Source of the DNA: an uncultured Eubacteriales bacterium
GTDB taxonomy: Bacteria; Bacillota; Clostridia; Christensenellales; Aristaeellaceae
Direction of reading: 5' to 3'
Assembly (NCBI GenBank): GCA_902760595.1
Contig: CACWHI010000015.1
Span: 1-64,000, forward strand
Length of the DNA: 64,000 nucleotides
Each line of letters opens with the position of its first letter. The stretch's first letter is position 1. The notes below the pieces were generated by a model. The model made no database searches, was not told where the DNA came from, and saw only the letters and a list, made by a program, of their open reading frames with translations. This document shows positions 9,189 through 17,168 of the stretch, one piece after another. The position numbers and the translations under genes are program-made.

Positions 9189-9205
9189 AAATGATCTATC
9201 AGGGG

Positions 9206-9442
9206 TTATGCCGTTACCTTCTGAGCGGTAGCCTCGTCGCTCTCGACGGCGTTGTTCTCCGCGTCGTTTTGCGTGGCTGTGCCATTGCCCTCCAGCACCG
9301 CGCCCAGCTCGAACAGGGCGCCCAGGGAGAAGATACCCAGCAGGACCCAGGTCAGCACGCTGGCCTTGCCCTTGACGATATCAAACACCTGCCAGCCGAT
9401 CAGAGCGAGAGAAAGGAAAAACGAAGCAAGTTTACCGGACAT
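9206..9442 (-). CDS. Small two-helix membrane protein, unknown function
   Basis: A 78-residue protein with two predicted membrane helices (about 5-24 and 28-50) followed by a polar, acidic tail rich in Asn, Glu and Ala. No family is recognised. The reading frame is credible because it has a perfect GGAGGT site eight to nine bases before the ATG, an intrinsic terminator just after its stop, and it is the only ORF on this strand with those signals. It stands alone between metH and the NUDIX gene. Confidence 0.65.
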   Translation of the reverse strand: MSGKLASFFLSLALIGWQVFDIVKGKASVLTWVLLGIFSLGALFELGAVLEGNGTATQNDAENNAVESDEATAQKVTA

Positions 9443-9603
9443 AATCTTTAACCTCCAATTTGTCTGTCCCTGTTCTCAGGGATCAGCGTACTTTCTTTTT
9501 GCTTGCGGGGCTCTCTCTGAGCCTCACACCTGTTTGTACGCGCTTCACGACAAGGTGGCAGTTAAAAATGTCATGGATCATCCGTTTTTTTCTGAGTGAT
9601 CGT

Positions 9604-10125
9604 TTACGCGCCGGCTTGATCCGGCGTCAGCGCCTTTCCGTCCAGAGCGGCGCTCTCCAGCGCGCCGCCGGGGAGATAGGTAAGCTTCAGGGAAAAGCAT
9701 TCCCGCTGCTCCCGCAGCAGGGGCAGAAAGACCCGGTCGCCCTCCCAGAGAGACAGCCTGTCCACCTCGCTGACCGGCACCCAGCGCAGCACGCCCTCCG
9801 GGCCGTCCATACGGTCAGGCGGCACCTCTTCGCAGGTCCTGGCGGTATACAGGAAAGTCAGCTCGTTCCCCCAGTCCGGCAGGATGAAGGTGATCAGTCC
9901 GCGCAGCCGCAGGCCGGAGACCTCCAGTCCCGTTTCCTCCCGGATCTCGCGCAGCACGCACTCCTCCGGGGACTCGTTTTCCTCCAGGTGCCCGCCGATG
10001 CCGATCCACTTGCCCGCGTTCTCATCCTGCCGCTTTTTCACGCGGTGCATCATCAGCCAGCAGCCGTCCTTCTCGATATAACACAGGGTCGTCAGTCGCA
10101 CAGGGCATTTTCCTCCGTCATTCAT
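9604..10125 (-). CDS. NUDIX hydrolase (MutT-like)
   Basis: A 173-residue NUDIX pyrophosphohydrolase. The NUDIX box GHLEENESPEECVLREIREETGL is split here as GHLEENESPEE followed by CVLREIREETGL (about residues 45-67), with all catalytic Glu and the REEETG core intact. The N-terminus (TTLCYIEKDGCWLMMHR) and length match 8-oxo-dGTP diphosphatase-like proteins of the Bacillota, but the substrate is not certain. The start ATG overlaps the stop of an upstream gene remnant in an ATGA arrangement. Confidence 0.87.
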   Translation of the reverse strand: MNDGGKCPVRLTTLCYIEKDGCWLMMHRVKKRQDENAGKWIGIGGHLEENESPEECVLREIREETGLEVSGLRLRGLITFILPDWGNELTFLYTARTCEEVPPDRMDGPEGVLRWVPVSEVDRLSLWEGDRVFLPLLREQRECFSLKLTYLPGGALESAALDGKALTPDQAGA

Positions 10126-10353
10126 TGTTTCACATACCTTTGATTCCTGCTGTTCGGCTTATCCGGCAGGGTCATTCCGATCAGCCTCAAAGCCATCGCG
10201 GAATGCAGATAATTCCGGCGCAATGTCTCCCTGGATTTCAAGCCGAGCGCTTCCATCAGCGCGCCCGCAGTGTACGGGACATCGTATTCCATGCAGTTCA
10301 GCAGCCGCTTGACATATCTTACCCGATATTCACAAAAAAAGCAAGATGGCCAG
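10122..10353 (-). pseudogene. C-terminal remnant of an ATP-binding/Fic-like protein with winged-helix end
   Basis: Translating the minus strand between the NUDIX and patatin genes gives an open frame of about 77 residues without a proper start. It contains ALMEALGLKSRETLRRNYL followed by GMTLPDKPNS and NQRY before the TGA at 10122-10124. This matches the C-terminal winged-helix end seen in AlbA_2/AAA_4 (RecG-like) ATP-binding proteins and Fic proteins, where the motif ends with PDKPNSxxQRY. The catalytic part is missing, so I read it as a decayed gene. The stop overlaps the NUDIX start. Confidence 0.6.
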
Positions 10354-10355
10354 GC

Positions 10356-11207
10356 TCACGCCTTTCCAAGGTATTGCTCCACATCGCTCAGCCTGCGCTC
10401 CGCCTCCGCGCGGCCGATCCGGTAGACCCGTTCCAGCTCCCGCGGGTCCCTCTCCGTATGCCCGATATTCAGGGCCTCGGGCGGACGGATCACCAGCGCG
10501 GATCCGCTCTGTTCGCGCTCGTCGATCTCCCGCATCTGCCGGTTGTACATCTCATGGCGCCGGGCCATGGCCTCCACCAGTCCCGGGCAGCGGCGGTAGA
10601 CCAGCCGGATGAGCGTCATGCCGGAGGCGGGCCGCTTCCGGTAGCCCTTCGGCTGCGTCAGCACGATCACATTCCGGTCATACCCGAGCCCTTCCATATA
10701 GGCATAAGGCACCGCGCAGGCGATACCGCCGTCCAGCAGCCGCCTGTCCTCCAGGCTGACGGGGCGGGACACCAGCGGCATGGACGCGGAGGCCCGGAGC
10801 CAGGCCATGTCTCCGTCCCCGCCGTCCGCGCAGCGATGGAAGACGCACTCCCCCGTTTCCACGTCCGTAGCGCCCGCGTAAAAAGCCATCGGGTTCTCCC
10901 GGAAGGCCGCGCGGTCGAAGACGTCCAGCTCGTCCGGCAGCTCGCGATAGCAGAAATCCGCTCCGTACAGGTCTCCGGTCAGGATCAGCGAGCGCAGGCT
11001 GCAGTAGCGCCAGTCCGCGCAGTATTTCTTGTTATATCGTATCGGCCGCCCGATCTGCCGCGACTTGAAATTGCACCCGAACACCGCCCCGGCGGAGATC
11101 CCCGCCGCGCCGTCAAAGGTGATCCCGCGCTCCATGAACACATCGATCACCCCGCAGGTGAACATGCCGCGCATCGCACCGCCCTCAAGGATCAGGCATG
11201 TTTTCAT
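10356..11207 (-). CDS. Patatin-like phospholipase
   Basis: A 283-residue lipid acyl hydrolase of the bacterial patatin family. The oxyanion segment GGAMRGMFTCGV (about 9-20), the nucleophile elbow GISAGAV (Ser near residue 38) and the catalytic Asp in DGGIACAVPY (near 158) are all present, forming the Ser-Asp dyad. No signal peptide is seen, so it should act in the cytoplasm or at the inner membrane face. The ribosome site is weak (AAGGAT). It is downstream of the isomerase operon but separated from it by a repeat element. Confidence 0.9.
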   Translation of the reverse strand: MKTCLILEGGAMRGMFTCGVIDVFMERGITFDGAAGISAGAVFGCNFKSRQIGRPIRYNKKYCADWRYCSLRSLILTGDLYGADFCYRELPDELDVFDRAAFRENPMAFYAGATDVETGECVFHRCADGGDGDMAWLRASASMPLVSRPVSLEDRRLLDGGIACAVPYAYMEGLGYDRNVIVLTQPKGYRKRPASGMTLIRLVYRRCPGLVEAMARRHEMYNRQMREIDEREQSGSALVIRPPEALNIGHTERDPRELERVYRIGRAEAERRLSDVEQYLGKA

Positions 11208-11243
11208 GTAATATATCCTTAGAAAAAGAACGGGAAATAAAAC

Positions 11244-11358
11244 AAGTAGGAAGTAGAAAGGAGAAAGTAGGAAGTAATTCTACTCTTTCAGGCGGCGTTT
11301 TGTACGCCATCTGATAAACACCATCTACTTCCTACTTCCTAACTCCTACTTCCTACTT
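11244..11358. repeat. Armed repeat element A (GTAGGAAGTA arrays, inverted)
   Basis: A purine-rich array of AAGTAGGAAGTA-like units (11244-11276) is matched by a pyrimidine-rich array of TACTTCCTACTT-like units (11324-11358), so the two arms are complementary over roughly 30 bases. The loop is about 45 bases and has no ORF. It lies between the isomerase stop and the patatin start. Unit sequence differs from elements B-D, but the architecture is the same. Confidence 0.65.
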
Positions 11359-11372
11359 ATTCAATGCCGATT

Positions 11373-12851
11373 TCAGGCGAAGGGGTTCTCCGTCGGATAG
11401 GGCAGGTTCTTGGGCTGGTTGTAGGCGATATCCTTGACGCCCAGGAACTTGAAGGTCTCATACAGGTACTTGCCCACATGCTCGAAGGCTACCGCGCCGT
11501 GGTGCGGATAGCGCTTCTGGATCAGCACGTGGCGGTAGAAGCGGCCCATTTCGGGGATGCTGAACACGGCGATGCCGCCGAAGGAGCGGGTCGGCACGTC
11601 CAGGATCTCGCCCTGCGCGATATAGGAGCGGAGCTCACCCTCGCTATCGCACTGCAGGCGGTAGAAGGTGATGGGGCTGGCGGCGATATCGCCCTCCAGC
11701 GTGCCGCGGGTGAAGTCCGGCTCACTGCCTTCCGGCTCCAGCAGGCGGTGCTGGATAAGCTGGTACTTGATCGCGCGGTCGGAGCACATCTTGCAGGAGG
11801 GGGTGTTGCCGCAGTGGAAGCCCATGAAGGTATCCGTGAGCTTGCAGTCGTACTTGCCCTTGATATCCTCGTCGTAAATGTACTGAGGCACGCTGTTGTT
11901 GATATCCAGCAGGGTCACGGTGTCACCGGACACGCAGATGCCGATGTACTCGCTCAGCGCGCCGTAGATATCGACCTCGCAGGAGACCGGGATGCCCCGG
12001 CTGGCCAGGCGGGAGTTCACATAGCAGGGCTCAAAGCCGAACTGCTCCGGGAAGGCCGGCCAGCACTTGTCGGCAAAGGCCACGTACTTGCGTGCGCCTT
12101 TATGCTTTTCCGCCCAGTCGAGCAAGGTCAGCTCGAACTGCGCCATGCGCTCCAGCATTTCGGGATAATACCTGCCCTCGCCCATTTCCTTGGCCATGTC
12201 CGCGGCCACCTCGGCGATGCGCTTGTCGCCCGCGTGCGCCTTGTAGGACACCAGCAGGTCCAGCTCGGAGTTCTCCTCGATCTCCACGCCCAGCTCATAC
12301 AGGCCCTTGATCGGCGCGTTGCAGGCAAAGAAGTCCTGCGGACGCGGACCAAAGGTGATGATCTTCAGGTTCCTGACGCCGATGACGGCGCGGGCCACGG
12401 GGATGAAGTCGCAGATCATCTTCGCGATATCCTCGGCGGTGCCGACGGGATACTCGGGGATATAGCCCTTCAGGTGGCGCATGCCCAGGTTATAGGAGCA
12501 GTTGAGCATGCCGCAGTACGCGTCGCCGCGGCCGTTGATCATGTCGCCGTCGCCCTCGGCCGCCGCTACGAACATGCAGGGGCCGTCGAAATTCTTCGCG
12601 ATCAGGGTCTCCGGCGTCTCCGGTCCGAAGTTGCCCAGGAACACGACCAGCGCGTTGCAGCCGGCGTCGTTCACGTCCTTGACGGCCTTGCACATGTCCA
12701 GCTCGTTTTCCACCGTCACGGGGCACTCGTACAGCTCGCCCTTATAGGCCTTGACGATGGCCGCGCGGCGCTTTTCGCTCAGCGCGATGGGGAAACAGTC
12801 ACGGGACACGGCGATGATGCCCAGTTTGACCTCGGGGATGTTCGTAAGCAT
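11373..12851 (-). CDS. L-fucose/L-arabinose isomerase-like sugar isomerase
   Basis: A 492-residue protein of the FucI/AraA C-terminal superfamily (COG2407-like), expected to interconvert an aldose and a ketose in the cytoplasm. The start at 12851 (MLTNIPEV) was chosen over an upstream start because GAGGAG precedes it by about eight bases and the family begins here. It is the last gene of a three-gene operon after an FGGY kinase and a DUF4867 gene, with 14-base gaps, so it most likely supplies the ketose for the kinase. The sugar is unknown. Many cysteines (for example CGNTPSCKMC) are present in the C-terminal third. Confidence 0.8.
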   Translation of the reverse strand: MLTNIPEVKLGIIAVSRDCFPIALSEKRRAAIVKAYKGELYECPVTVENELDMCKAVKDVNDAGCNALVVFLGNFGPETPETLIAKNFDGPCMFVAAAEGDGDMINGRGDAYCGMLNCSYNLGMRHLKGYIPEYPVGTAEDIAKMICDFIPVARAVIGVRNLKIITFGPRPQDFFACNAPIKGLYELGVEIEENSELDLLVSYKAHAGDKRIAEVAADMAKEMGEGRYYPEMLERMAQFELTLLDWAEKHKGARKYVAFADKCWPAFPEQFGFEPCYVNSRLASRGIPVSCEVDIYGALSEYIGICVSGDTVTLLDINNSVPQYIYDEDIKGKYDCKLTDTFMGFHCGNTPSCKMCSDRAIKYQLIQHRLLEPEGSEPDFTRGTLEGDIAASPITFYRLQCDSEGELRSYIAQGEILDVPTRSFGGIAVFSIPEMGRFYRHVLIQKRYPHHGAVAFEHVGKYLYETFKFLGVKDIAYNQPKNLPYPTENPFA

Positions 12852-12865
12852 GGTAGTCTCCTCCT

Positions 12866-13519
12866 TTATCTCTGAGAGAAAGGGATATCCGCCTGAATAT
12901 CCAGGTTGATCCCCTTCAATCCAACATAAGCGCCCCTGGCGGCCTCGCCGCTGTCCGGATGGGCCAGCAGCCACTTGTTGCGCGCCCACAGGGACTTGTC
13001 CAGCGTGTTCCCGCCGGTGCCGGGACGGTATTCGGTATTGGTGCCCGCGGGCAGGCCCACCAGCACCCGGAAGCCCTTGGACGGGTCGTTGTGGCAGGGC
13101 GCGTAGTGCAGCGTGGTGGCATAGACCTCCACCAGCACGCCCTTCGGCACGAAGAAGGCCTTCGCCTTCGCGGTATCCAGCACGCCGTCCACGATGTCGT
13201 CCATCTTGGCCAGCAGCAGGATGAAATCCTCCGTGCCCAGGTTGAACTCGCTGTCGCGGTGGTATTCCAGGCAGTTCAGCTTCGTATTGTGCCCGTTGCA
13301 GCAGCCGAACTGGAAGGGCATGCCGCCAAACAGGTCCGCGCCGATCGCTTCGGCGTTCTCCGCCGCGTGCAGGGCGTCCACCTTCGGGAAGTAGACGGTG
13401 CTGTTTTCAGGGCAGGGCGTGTGCTCCTCGAGCGCCTTCAGCAGGCCCTCCACCGGGTAGCCGGTGACGACGCGGCCATACGGCGCGAACGCGGGATCGG
13501 TGACGGGAATGATGTTCAT
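12866..13519 (-). CDS. DUF4867 family protein
   Basis: A 217-residue protein that matches my recollection of DUF4867: opening with IIPVTDPAFAPYGRVV, then FGGMPFQFGCCNGHN, LEYHRDSEFN, and KGVLVEVYATTLHYAPC. The His/Glu-rich middle suggests a cupin-type barrel. Members typically sit with sugar kinases and isomerases, as here; a mutarotase-like or isomerase-accessory role is only a guess. The start at 13519 was preferred because the AGGAGAG site lies inside the alternative six-residue extension. Confidence 0.75.
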   Translation of the reverse strand: MNIIPVTDPAFAPYGRVVTGYPVEGLLKALEEHTPCPENSTVYFPKVDALHAAENAEAIGADLFGGMPFQFGCCNGHNTKLNCLEYHRDSEFNLGTEDFILLLAKMDDIVDGVLDTAKAKAFFVPKGVLVEVYATTLHYAPCHNDPSKGFRVLVGLPAGTNTEYRPGTGGNTLDKSLWARNKWLLAHPDSGEAARGAYVGLKGINLDIQADIPFSQR

Positions 13520-13533
13520 GACGGTCTCTCCTC

Positions 13534-15063
13534 TCACTCAATATTCGCCAGCTCGTGATAGGCGTCCTTCAGAGCCGGATACAGCTTCAGGTACAGGTCA
13601 AAGTATTTCTCATACTGCTCGTGCCGCCCGGCGTCCGGGCGTACCGGCGCGCTCTGGCTGAGCAGCTGGCGGCAGGCGGTGGGGATGTCCGGATACAGCT
13701 TCGCGCCGACGCCGGCCAGGATGGCCGCGCCCAGCGCAGGGCCTTCGGTGTTCTGCAGCGTCGCGACGGGCATATCGAACATATCCGCCATCATCTGGCG
13801 CCAGAACGGGCTCTTGGCGCCGCCGCCGCAGGCCAGCATGGCGTCCGGCGCCACGTGCATGCCGCGCAGCACGTTCAGGTTCTGCCACTGGGAGTACATG
13901 ACGCCCTCCATCACACTGCGGACGATGTCCTGCCGCGTGTGCATGGCGGAAAGGCCGATAAACGCGCCGCGGGCCTCAGGATCCAGCAGCGGGGAGCGCT
14001 CGCCCATCAGGTAGGGCAGGTAGATCAGGCGGTTCGCGCCGATGGGGCTCCTGTCCGCCTCCTGGTTCATCAGCACATAGGGATCCGTGCCCATTTCCGC
14101 CGCCACCTGGATCTCCGCCTGGAAGAAGCGGTCGCGGCACCATTTGAGGCTCAGGCCCGCCGCCAGGGACGCGCTCATCACGGTGTAGCAGCCCGGCACG
14201 GCGGCGCAGAAGGTGTGCACCCGGCCCTGGGGGTCGATCTGGACAGTATCGGAATGCGCGAAGACCACGCCGCTGGTGCCGATGGTGGTGAAGGCCTTGC
14301 CGCGCTCCACCACGCCGGTGCCGATGGCCGCGGCCATGTTATCGCCCGCGCCGGCGATGACCGGCATGCCCTCCTTCAGGCCCGTGGCCTTCGCCGCCTC
14401 GGCGGTCACATAGCCCGCCACGTCGCAGCTTTCCAGCAGCGGCGGCAGCATGGCCATGTCCAGCCCGACCCGCTCACAGATCTCCTTGGACCAGCAGCGG
14501 TGCGGCACGTCCAGCAGGTTCGTGCCGGAGGCGTCGCTCATTTCCATATAGTATTCGCCGGTCAGGCGGAGGCGCACATAGTCCTTGGGCAGCTGGATAT
14601 GTCGCGCCCTGGCCCAGATCTCCGGCAGATGCTCCCGCGTCCACAGGATCTTGCCCGCGGTGAAGCCGGTCAGCGCCGGGTTCGCGCTGATGCGGATCAG
14701 CTCCTCACGGCCGCCCACCAGACGGGTGAATTCATCGCAGCTTTCGATGGTGCGGTTGTCGCACCAGATGATGGAGCGCCCCAGCGCCCTGCCTGCGTCG
14801 TCCGTCAACACCAGGCCGTGCATCTGGCCCGACAGCGAAAGGCCCGCGATGTCCGCGGGGGCCACGCCGCTCTTGTCCAGCACGTCGCGGATCGTGGTGA
14901 ACGCCGCGTTGACCCAGTCCTCCGGCTCCTGCTCCGCCCAGCCGTTACAGGGCTGGTACAGCGGGTATTCAATGGTACTGGCCGCGACGGTCCGGCCGCT
15001 GCGGTCGAACAGCACCGTTTTTGTGCCTGAAGTGCCCAAATCTACGCCAATCACATATTCCAT
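13534..15063 (-). CDS. xylB: FGGY carbohydrate kinase, xylulokinase type
   Basis: A 509-residue sugar kinase. The N-terminal phosphate loop GVDLGTSGTKTVLFD (residues 6-20), DGHLVL-region substitute GQMHGLVL (near 77), GAGDNMAAAIGTG (near 253) and the C-terminal CGGGAKSPFWRQMMAD (near 398) follow the XylB pattern. It would phosphorylate D-xylulose or a similar ketose with ATP. The start at 15063 was chosen because GGAG precedes it by eight bases. It is first in the operon with DUF4867 and a FucI-like isomerase, so the real substrate may be a ketose other than xylulose. Confidence 0.85.
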   Translation of the reverse strand: MEYVIGVDLGTSGTKTVLFDRSGRTVAASTIEYPLYQPCNGWAEQEPEDWVNAAFTTIRDVLDKSGVAPADIAGLSLSGQMHGLVLTDDAGRALGRSIIWCDNRTIESCDEFTRLVGGREELIRISANPALTGFTAGKILWTREHLPEIWARARHIQLPKDYVRLRLTGEYYMEMSDASGTNLLDVPHRCWSKEICERVGLDMAMLPPLLESCDVAGYVTAEAAKATGLKEGMPVIAGAGDNMAAAIGTGVVERGKAFTTIGTSGVVFAHSDTVQIDPQGRVHTFCAAVPGCYTVMSASLAAGLSLKWCRDRFFQAEIQVAAEMGTDPYVLMNQEADRSPIGANRLIYLPYLMGERSPLLDPEARGAFIGLSAMHTRQDIVRSVMEGVMYSQWQNLNVLRGMHVAPDAMLACGGGAKSPFWRQMMADMFDMPVATLQNTEGPALGAAILAGVGAKLYPDIPTACRQLLSQSAPVRPDAGRHEQYEKYFDLYLKLYPALKDAYHELANIE

Positions 15064-15110
15064 ACGCATGACTCCAATCTTTGCAGAATGAACGGGATTT
15101 TTCCTCACCA

Positions 15111-15139
15111 ATTCTATGTCAAAACCGCCAAAAAAGCAA
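15111..15139 (-). promoter_or_regulatory. Candidate sigma-A promoter of the xylB operon
   Basis: On the minus strand TTGCTT (15134-15139) and TAGAAT (15111-15116) are separated by 17 bases, about 50 bases upstream of the xylB start. The rest of the 15140-15342 gap to the divergent gene shows no ORF; TATAAT at 15296-15301 may serve the + strand gene but lacks a good -35. Confidence 0.5.
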
Positions 15140-15342
15140 GAGGCATATTGCCTTTGCGCGAAACCTGATCAATCTGTCCTCAAAACTGACGACCGCGGAA
15201 AAAACAGGCAGGATTGTGCCGCGTCCTTGTCGAAACAGGACAGGGATGAATCCGCATTGACAACGTACTGCCCTTTTTTTGCACGCTTTCTTGGATATAA
15301 TCAAGCTGTCGAAGATCAAAACCATCCACCGGAGGCCCGACG

Positions 15343-15837
15343 ATGTACGACAAAAACGATTTGAGCAAAGCCCGGCGTTCCGCCAGGAACGCGCTCTTGC
15401 TGATGCTGCTTCCCGCCATCCCGCTGCTGGGAGGCGTGGTATGGTCCTTTATTGTCAGGATCAAATGGCTGACCATGCTGCTGAGCATGCTGACCGGCTG
15501 CTGGATCGTATTCATCTACCACATGGTCCTGGTGCCCAGGCGGGCCTACCTGGAGCACATCGAGAGCGCGATGGGACGCTCCCAGAAGGAATTCGAAGGC
15601 CGGTACACGCGCATGGAGGAAACGCCCGTCGAGCGCAACAACGTGATGTATTACGCCTTTTACCTGAACGTGGGCGAGAAGCAGGACCCGGAGGACGACC
15701 GGCTGTTCTACTACGACGCGCTGAAGCCGCTGCCCGGCTGGAAGGCCGGCGACCGGCTGCACATCTCCAGCTATGACAAATTCGTATCGTCCTACCAGAA
15801 GCTGTCCGGTGCGGAACAGGCCGCGCCGGCGGTGTGA
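15343..15837 (+). CDS. Membrane protein with two N-terminal helices, unknown
   Basis: A 164-residue protein not assigned to a family. Two hydrophobic helices (about 17-38 and 42-63) are followed by a soluble C-terminal domain of about 100 residues with DRLFYYDALKPLPGWKAGD near 126. That arrangement suggests a membrane-anchored protein with its C-terminal domain on one side. It is followed 14 bases later by a universal-stress-type gene and may be cotranscribed with it. Confidence 0.65.
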   Translation: MYDKNDLSKARRSARNALLLMLLPAIPLLGGVVWSFIVRIKWLTMLLSMLTGCWIVFIYHMVLVPRRAYLEHIESAMGRSQKEFEGRYTRMEETPVERNNVMYYAFYLNVGEKQDPEDDRLFYYDALKPLPGWKAGDRLHISSYDKFVSSYQKLSGAEQAAPAV

Positions 15838-15851
15838 CCCGGAGGTCCTTC

Positions 15852-16232
15852 ATGCCTGACAACAAGATCCTGGTCTGCGTTACCGACCAACCCCAGTGCG
15901 CCCGCCTGATCCGCAGGGGCCGCGAGCTCGCGGATGAGCAGAGCGGACAGCTGCTGGTGTTGCATGTCCGCACCCGCCAGAAAACGCTGATGGGCAATCC
16001 CGACATCAGCTCCGCCATCAACCAGCTCTATGCGGACGCCCGCGGCGCGGACGCCGAAATGGAGATCATCGCCTCCACGGAGGTGGAAAAGACCATCACC
16101 GATTATGCCCGTGCGCAGCAGGTGACCGCCATCGTGATCGGCGCCTCGCCCCGGGACGGTCGTCCGCCCATGAGCGAGCGCCTGCAGGCCCTGCTGCCCG
16201 GCGTGCGGATCGTGACCGTCAGAGAGGGCTGA
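15852..16232 (+). CDS. Universal stress protein (UspA-like)
   Basis: A 126-residue cytoplasmic protein with the alpha/beta USP fold: ILVCVTDQPQCARLIRRG at the N-terminus, QLLVLHVR near 38 and VTAIVIGASPRDGRPP near 94. The USP ATP-binding pattern (GASxRDG...) resembles the USP domain of KdpD rather than the classic GSHG motif. The start follows GGAGGT at 15841. The protein may sense stress or bind a nucleotide; no partner is visible. Confidence 0.75.
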   Translation: MPDNKILVCVTDQPQCARLIRRGRELADEQSGQLLVLHVRTRQKTLMGNPDISSAINQLYADARGADAEMEIIASTEVEKTITDYARAQQVTAIVIGASPRDGRPPMSERLQALLPGVRIVTVREG

Positions 16233-16235
16233 CTG

Positions 16236-16703
16236 ATGCTCACGCACCACCCGATGACCGAAGCGGAAAAGTTTCTCATCTGCGACTGGAAATATCCGGG
16301 CGAATACGCCCTGTACAACACCGCGCCTTATGCGGAGGACCTGAAACGCCGAACAGGCTTTGCTCATCCGGCCTTTATCGGGTTTTCCTTTTACGACGGC
16401 GGCACCCTGATCGGCTTCACCTGCCTGTGGGAGGAGGAAAAAGCCGTTATGCTCGGCATCGGCGTCGCGCCGGAGGCCTGCGGCCGCGGGTATGGGCAGC
16501 GGATGATTCAAACCACCTGCGGGATCTCAGCCGAACGTTATCCAGGGAAACCGCTGTACCTGGAGGTACGCACCTGGAACAAACGCGCGGTAGCCTGCTA
16601 TCAGAAAGCCGGTTTCATCATCGTCGGCGATCCGTTCACCCAGAACACGGGGCTGGGAGAGGGCGTCTTTTACCGCATGGTGTTGAACCAGAACAGTTCC
16701 TGA
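16236..16703 (+). CDS. GNAT-family N-acetyltransferase
   Basis: A 155-residue acetyltransferase. The acetyl-CoA loop appears as LGIGVAPEACGRGYGQRMI (about 70-88) and the C-terminal element as NKRAVACYQKAGFIIVG (about 114-130), both standard for GNATs. The substrate is unknown. It starts three bases after the USP stop and is likely part of the same short operon. Confidence 0.85.
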   Translation: MLTHHPMTEAEKFLICDWKYPGEYALYNTAPYAEDLKRRTGFAHPAFIGFSFYDGGTLIGFTCLWEEEKAVMLGIGVAPEACGRGYGQRMIQTTCGISAERYPGKPLYLEVRTWNKRAVACYQKAGFIIVGDPFTQNTGLGEGVFYRMVLNQNSS

Positions 16704-16772
16704 GAGCCCTTCGCGCCGGCACTGAACGCCCGGCGCGGCTGCATATTTGTGAATAAGCTGTGAATATAGTGC

Positions 16773-16801
16773 TTGACACAAAACGGAATCTCATATAAAA
16801 T
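16773..16801 (+). promoter_or_regulatory. Sigma-A promoter for the leader RNA / rny
   Basis: TTGACA (16773-16778) and TAAAAT (16796-16801) with a 17-base spacer. The predicted start of transcription is near 16808, which is 360 bases upstream of the rny start codon. Confidence 0.7.
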
Positions 16802-16807
16802 AAGTAT

Positions 16808-17088
16808 GTTCGGCAGGTGTTTTCGTGTTTATCATGAAAACCCTCCGTTTATCTGATACACCTGTTTTGGGTTTGTTGCATTTGGTATGAAAATGTTCAT
16901 GCGATAGAGTCCGCGCCGGCGCCGCCCTGTTGGCCCGATGCGTGAAGCATATTGTCGTATGAGTGATTTTATCTGGCGGCCAAGAATGAGTGTTTTCCCC
17001 GTGCCGGCTCGTGCGGCGCGGGTTTGGAGCAGTTCATTTGAAGCCCCCATATCGTGCCGAAACAATCGAAAACAATGCTGTTGGATAG
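16808..17088 (+). ncRNA. Candidate structured RNA or long leader upstream of rny
   Basis: No credible ORF is present, but nested complementary segments are. TTCGGCA (16809-16815) pairs with TGCCGAA (17055-17061), CCGCGCCG (16911-16918) with CGGCGCGG (17014-17021), GCCGCC (16921-16926) with GGCGGC (16975-16980), ATGC (16938-16941) with GCAT (16947-16950), and CAGGTGT (16814-16820) with ACACCTG (16858-16864). A sigma-A promoter precedes and an intrinsic terminator follows. I do not recognise 6S RNA, RNase P RNA, tmRNA or SRP RNA in it. Confidence 0.5.
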
Positions 17089-17118
17089 ACGTGCCGTACA
17101 CCCGCCGCACGTTTTTTT
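17089..17118 (+). terminator. Intrinsic terminator between the structured RNA and rny
   Basis: The stem ACGTGC/GCACGT (17089-17094 with 17107-17112) has a 12-base loop and runs into seven T. It lies 50 bases before the rny start, so it either ends a separate small RNA or acts as an attenuator for rny. Confidence 0.55.
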
Positions 17119-17168
17119 GTGTAACAAAACATCTGGAAAAATCTAAACGAAAGGGAGGTGCAAACCTG

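Noticed and set aside
11373..12989. Longer start for the isomerase at 12989
   Set aside because: It would overlap the DUF4867 coding end and lacks a ribosome site, while 12851 has GAGGAG at proper distance.
15257..15301. TTGACA at 15257 with TATAAT at 15296 as a promoter pair
   Set aside because: The spacer is 33 bases, far outside the usable range; only the -10 could be real.
16808..17117. 6S RNA, RNase P RNA, tmRNA or SRP RNA for the rny leader
   Set aside because: The conserved cores of RNase P, tmRNA and SRP RNA are not present; the 6S secondary structure could not be confirmed by eye, so it is reported only as an unidentified structured RNA.
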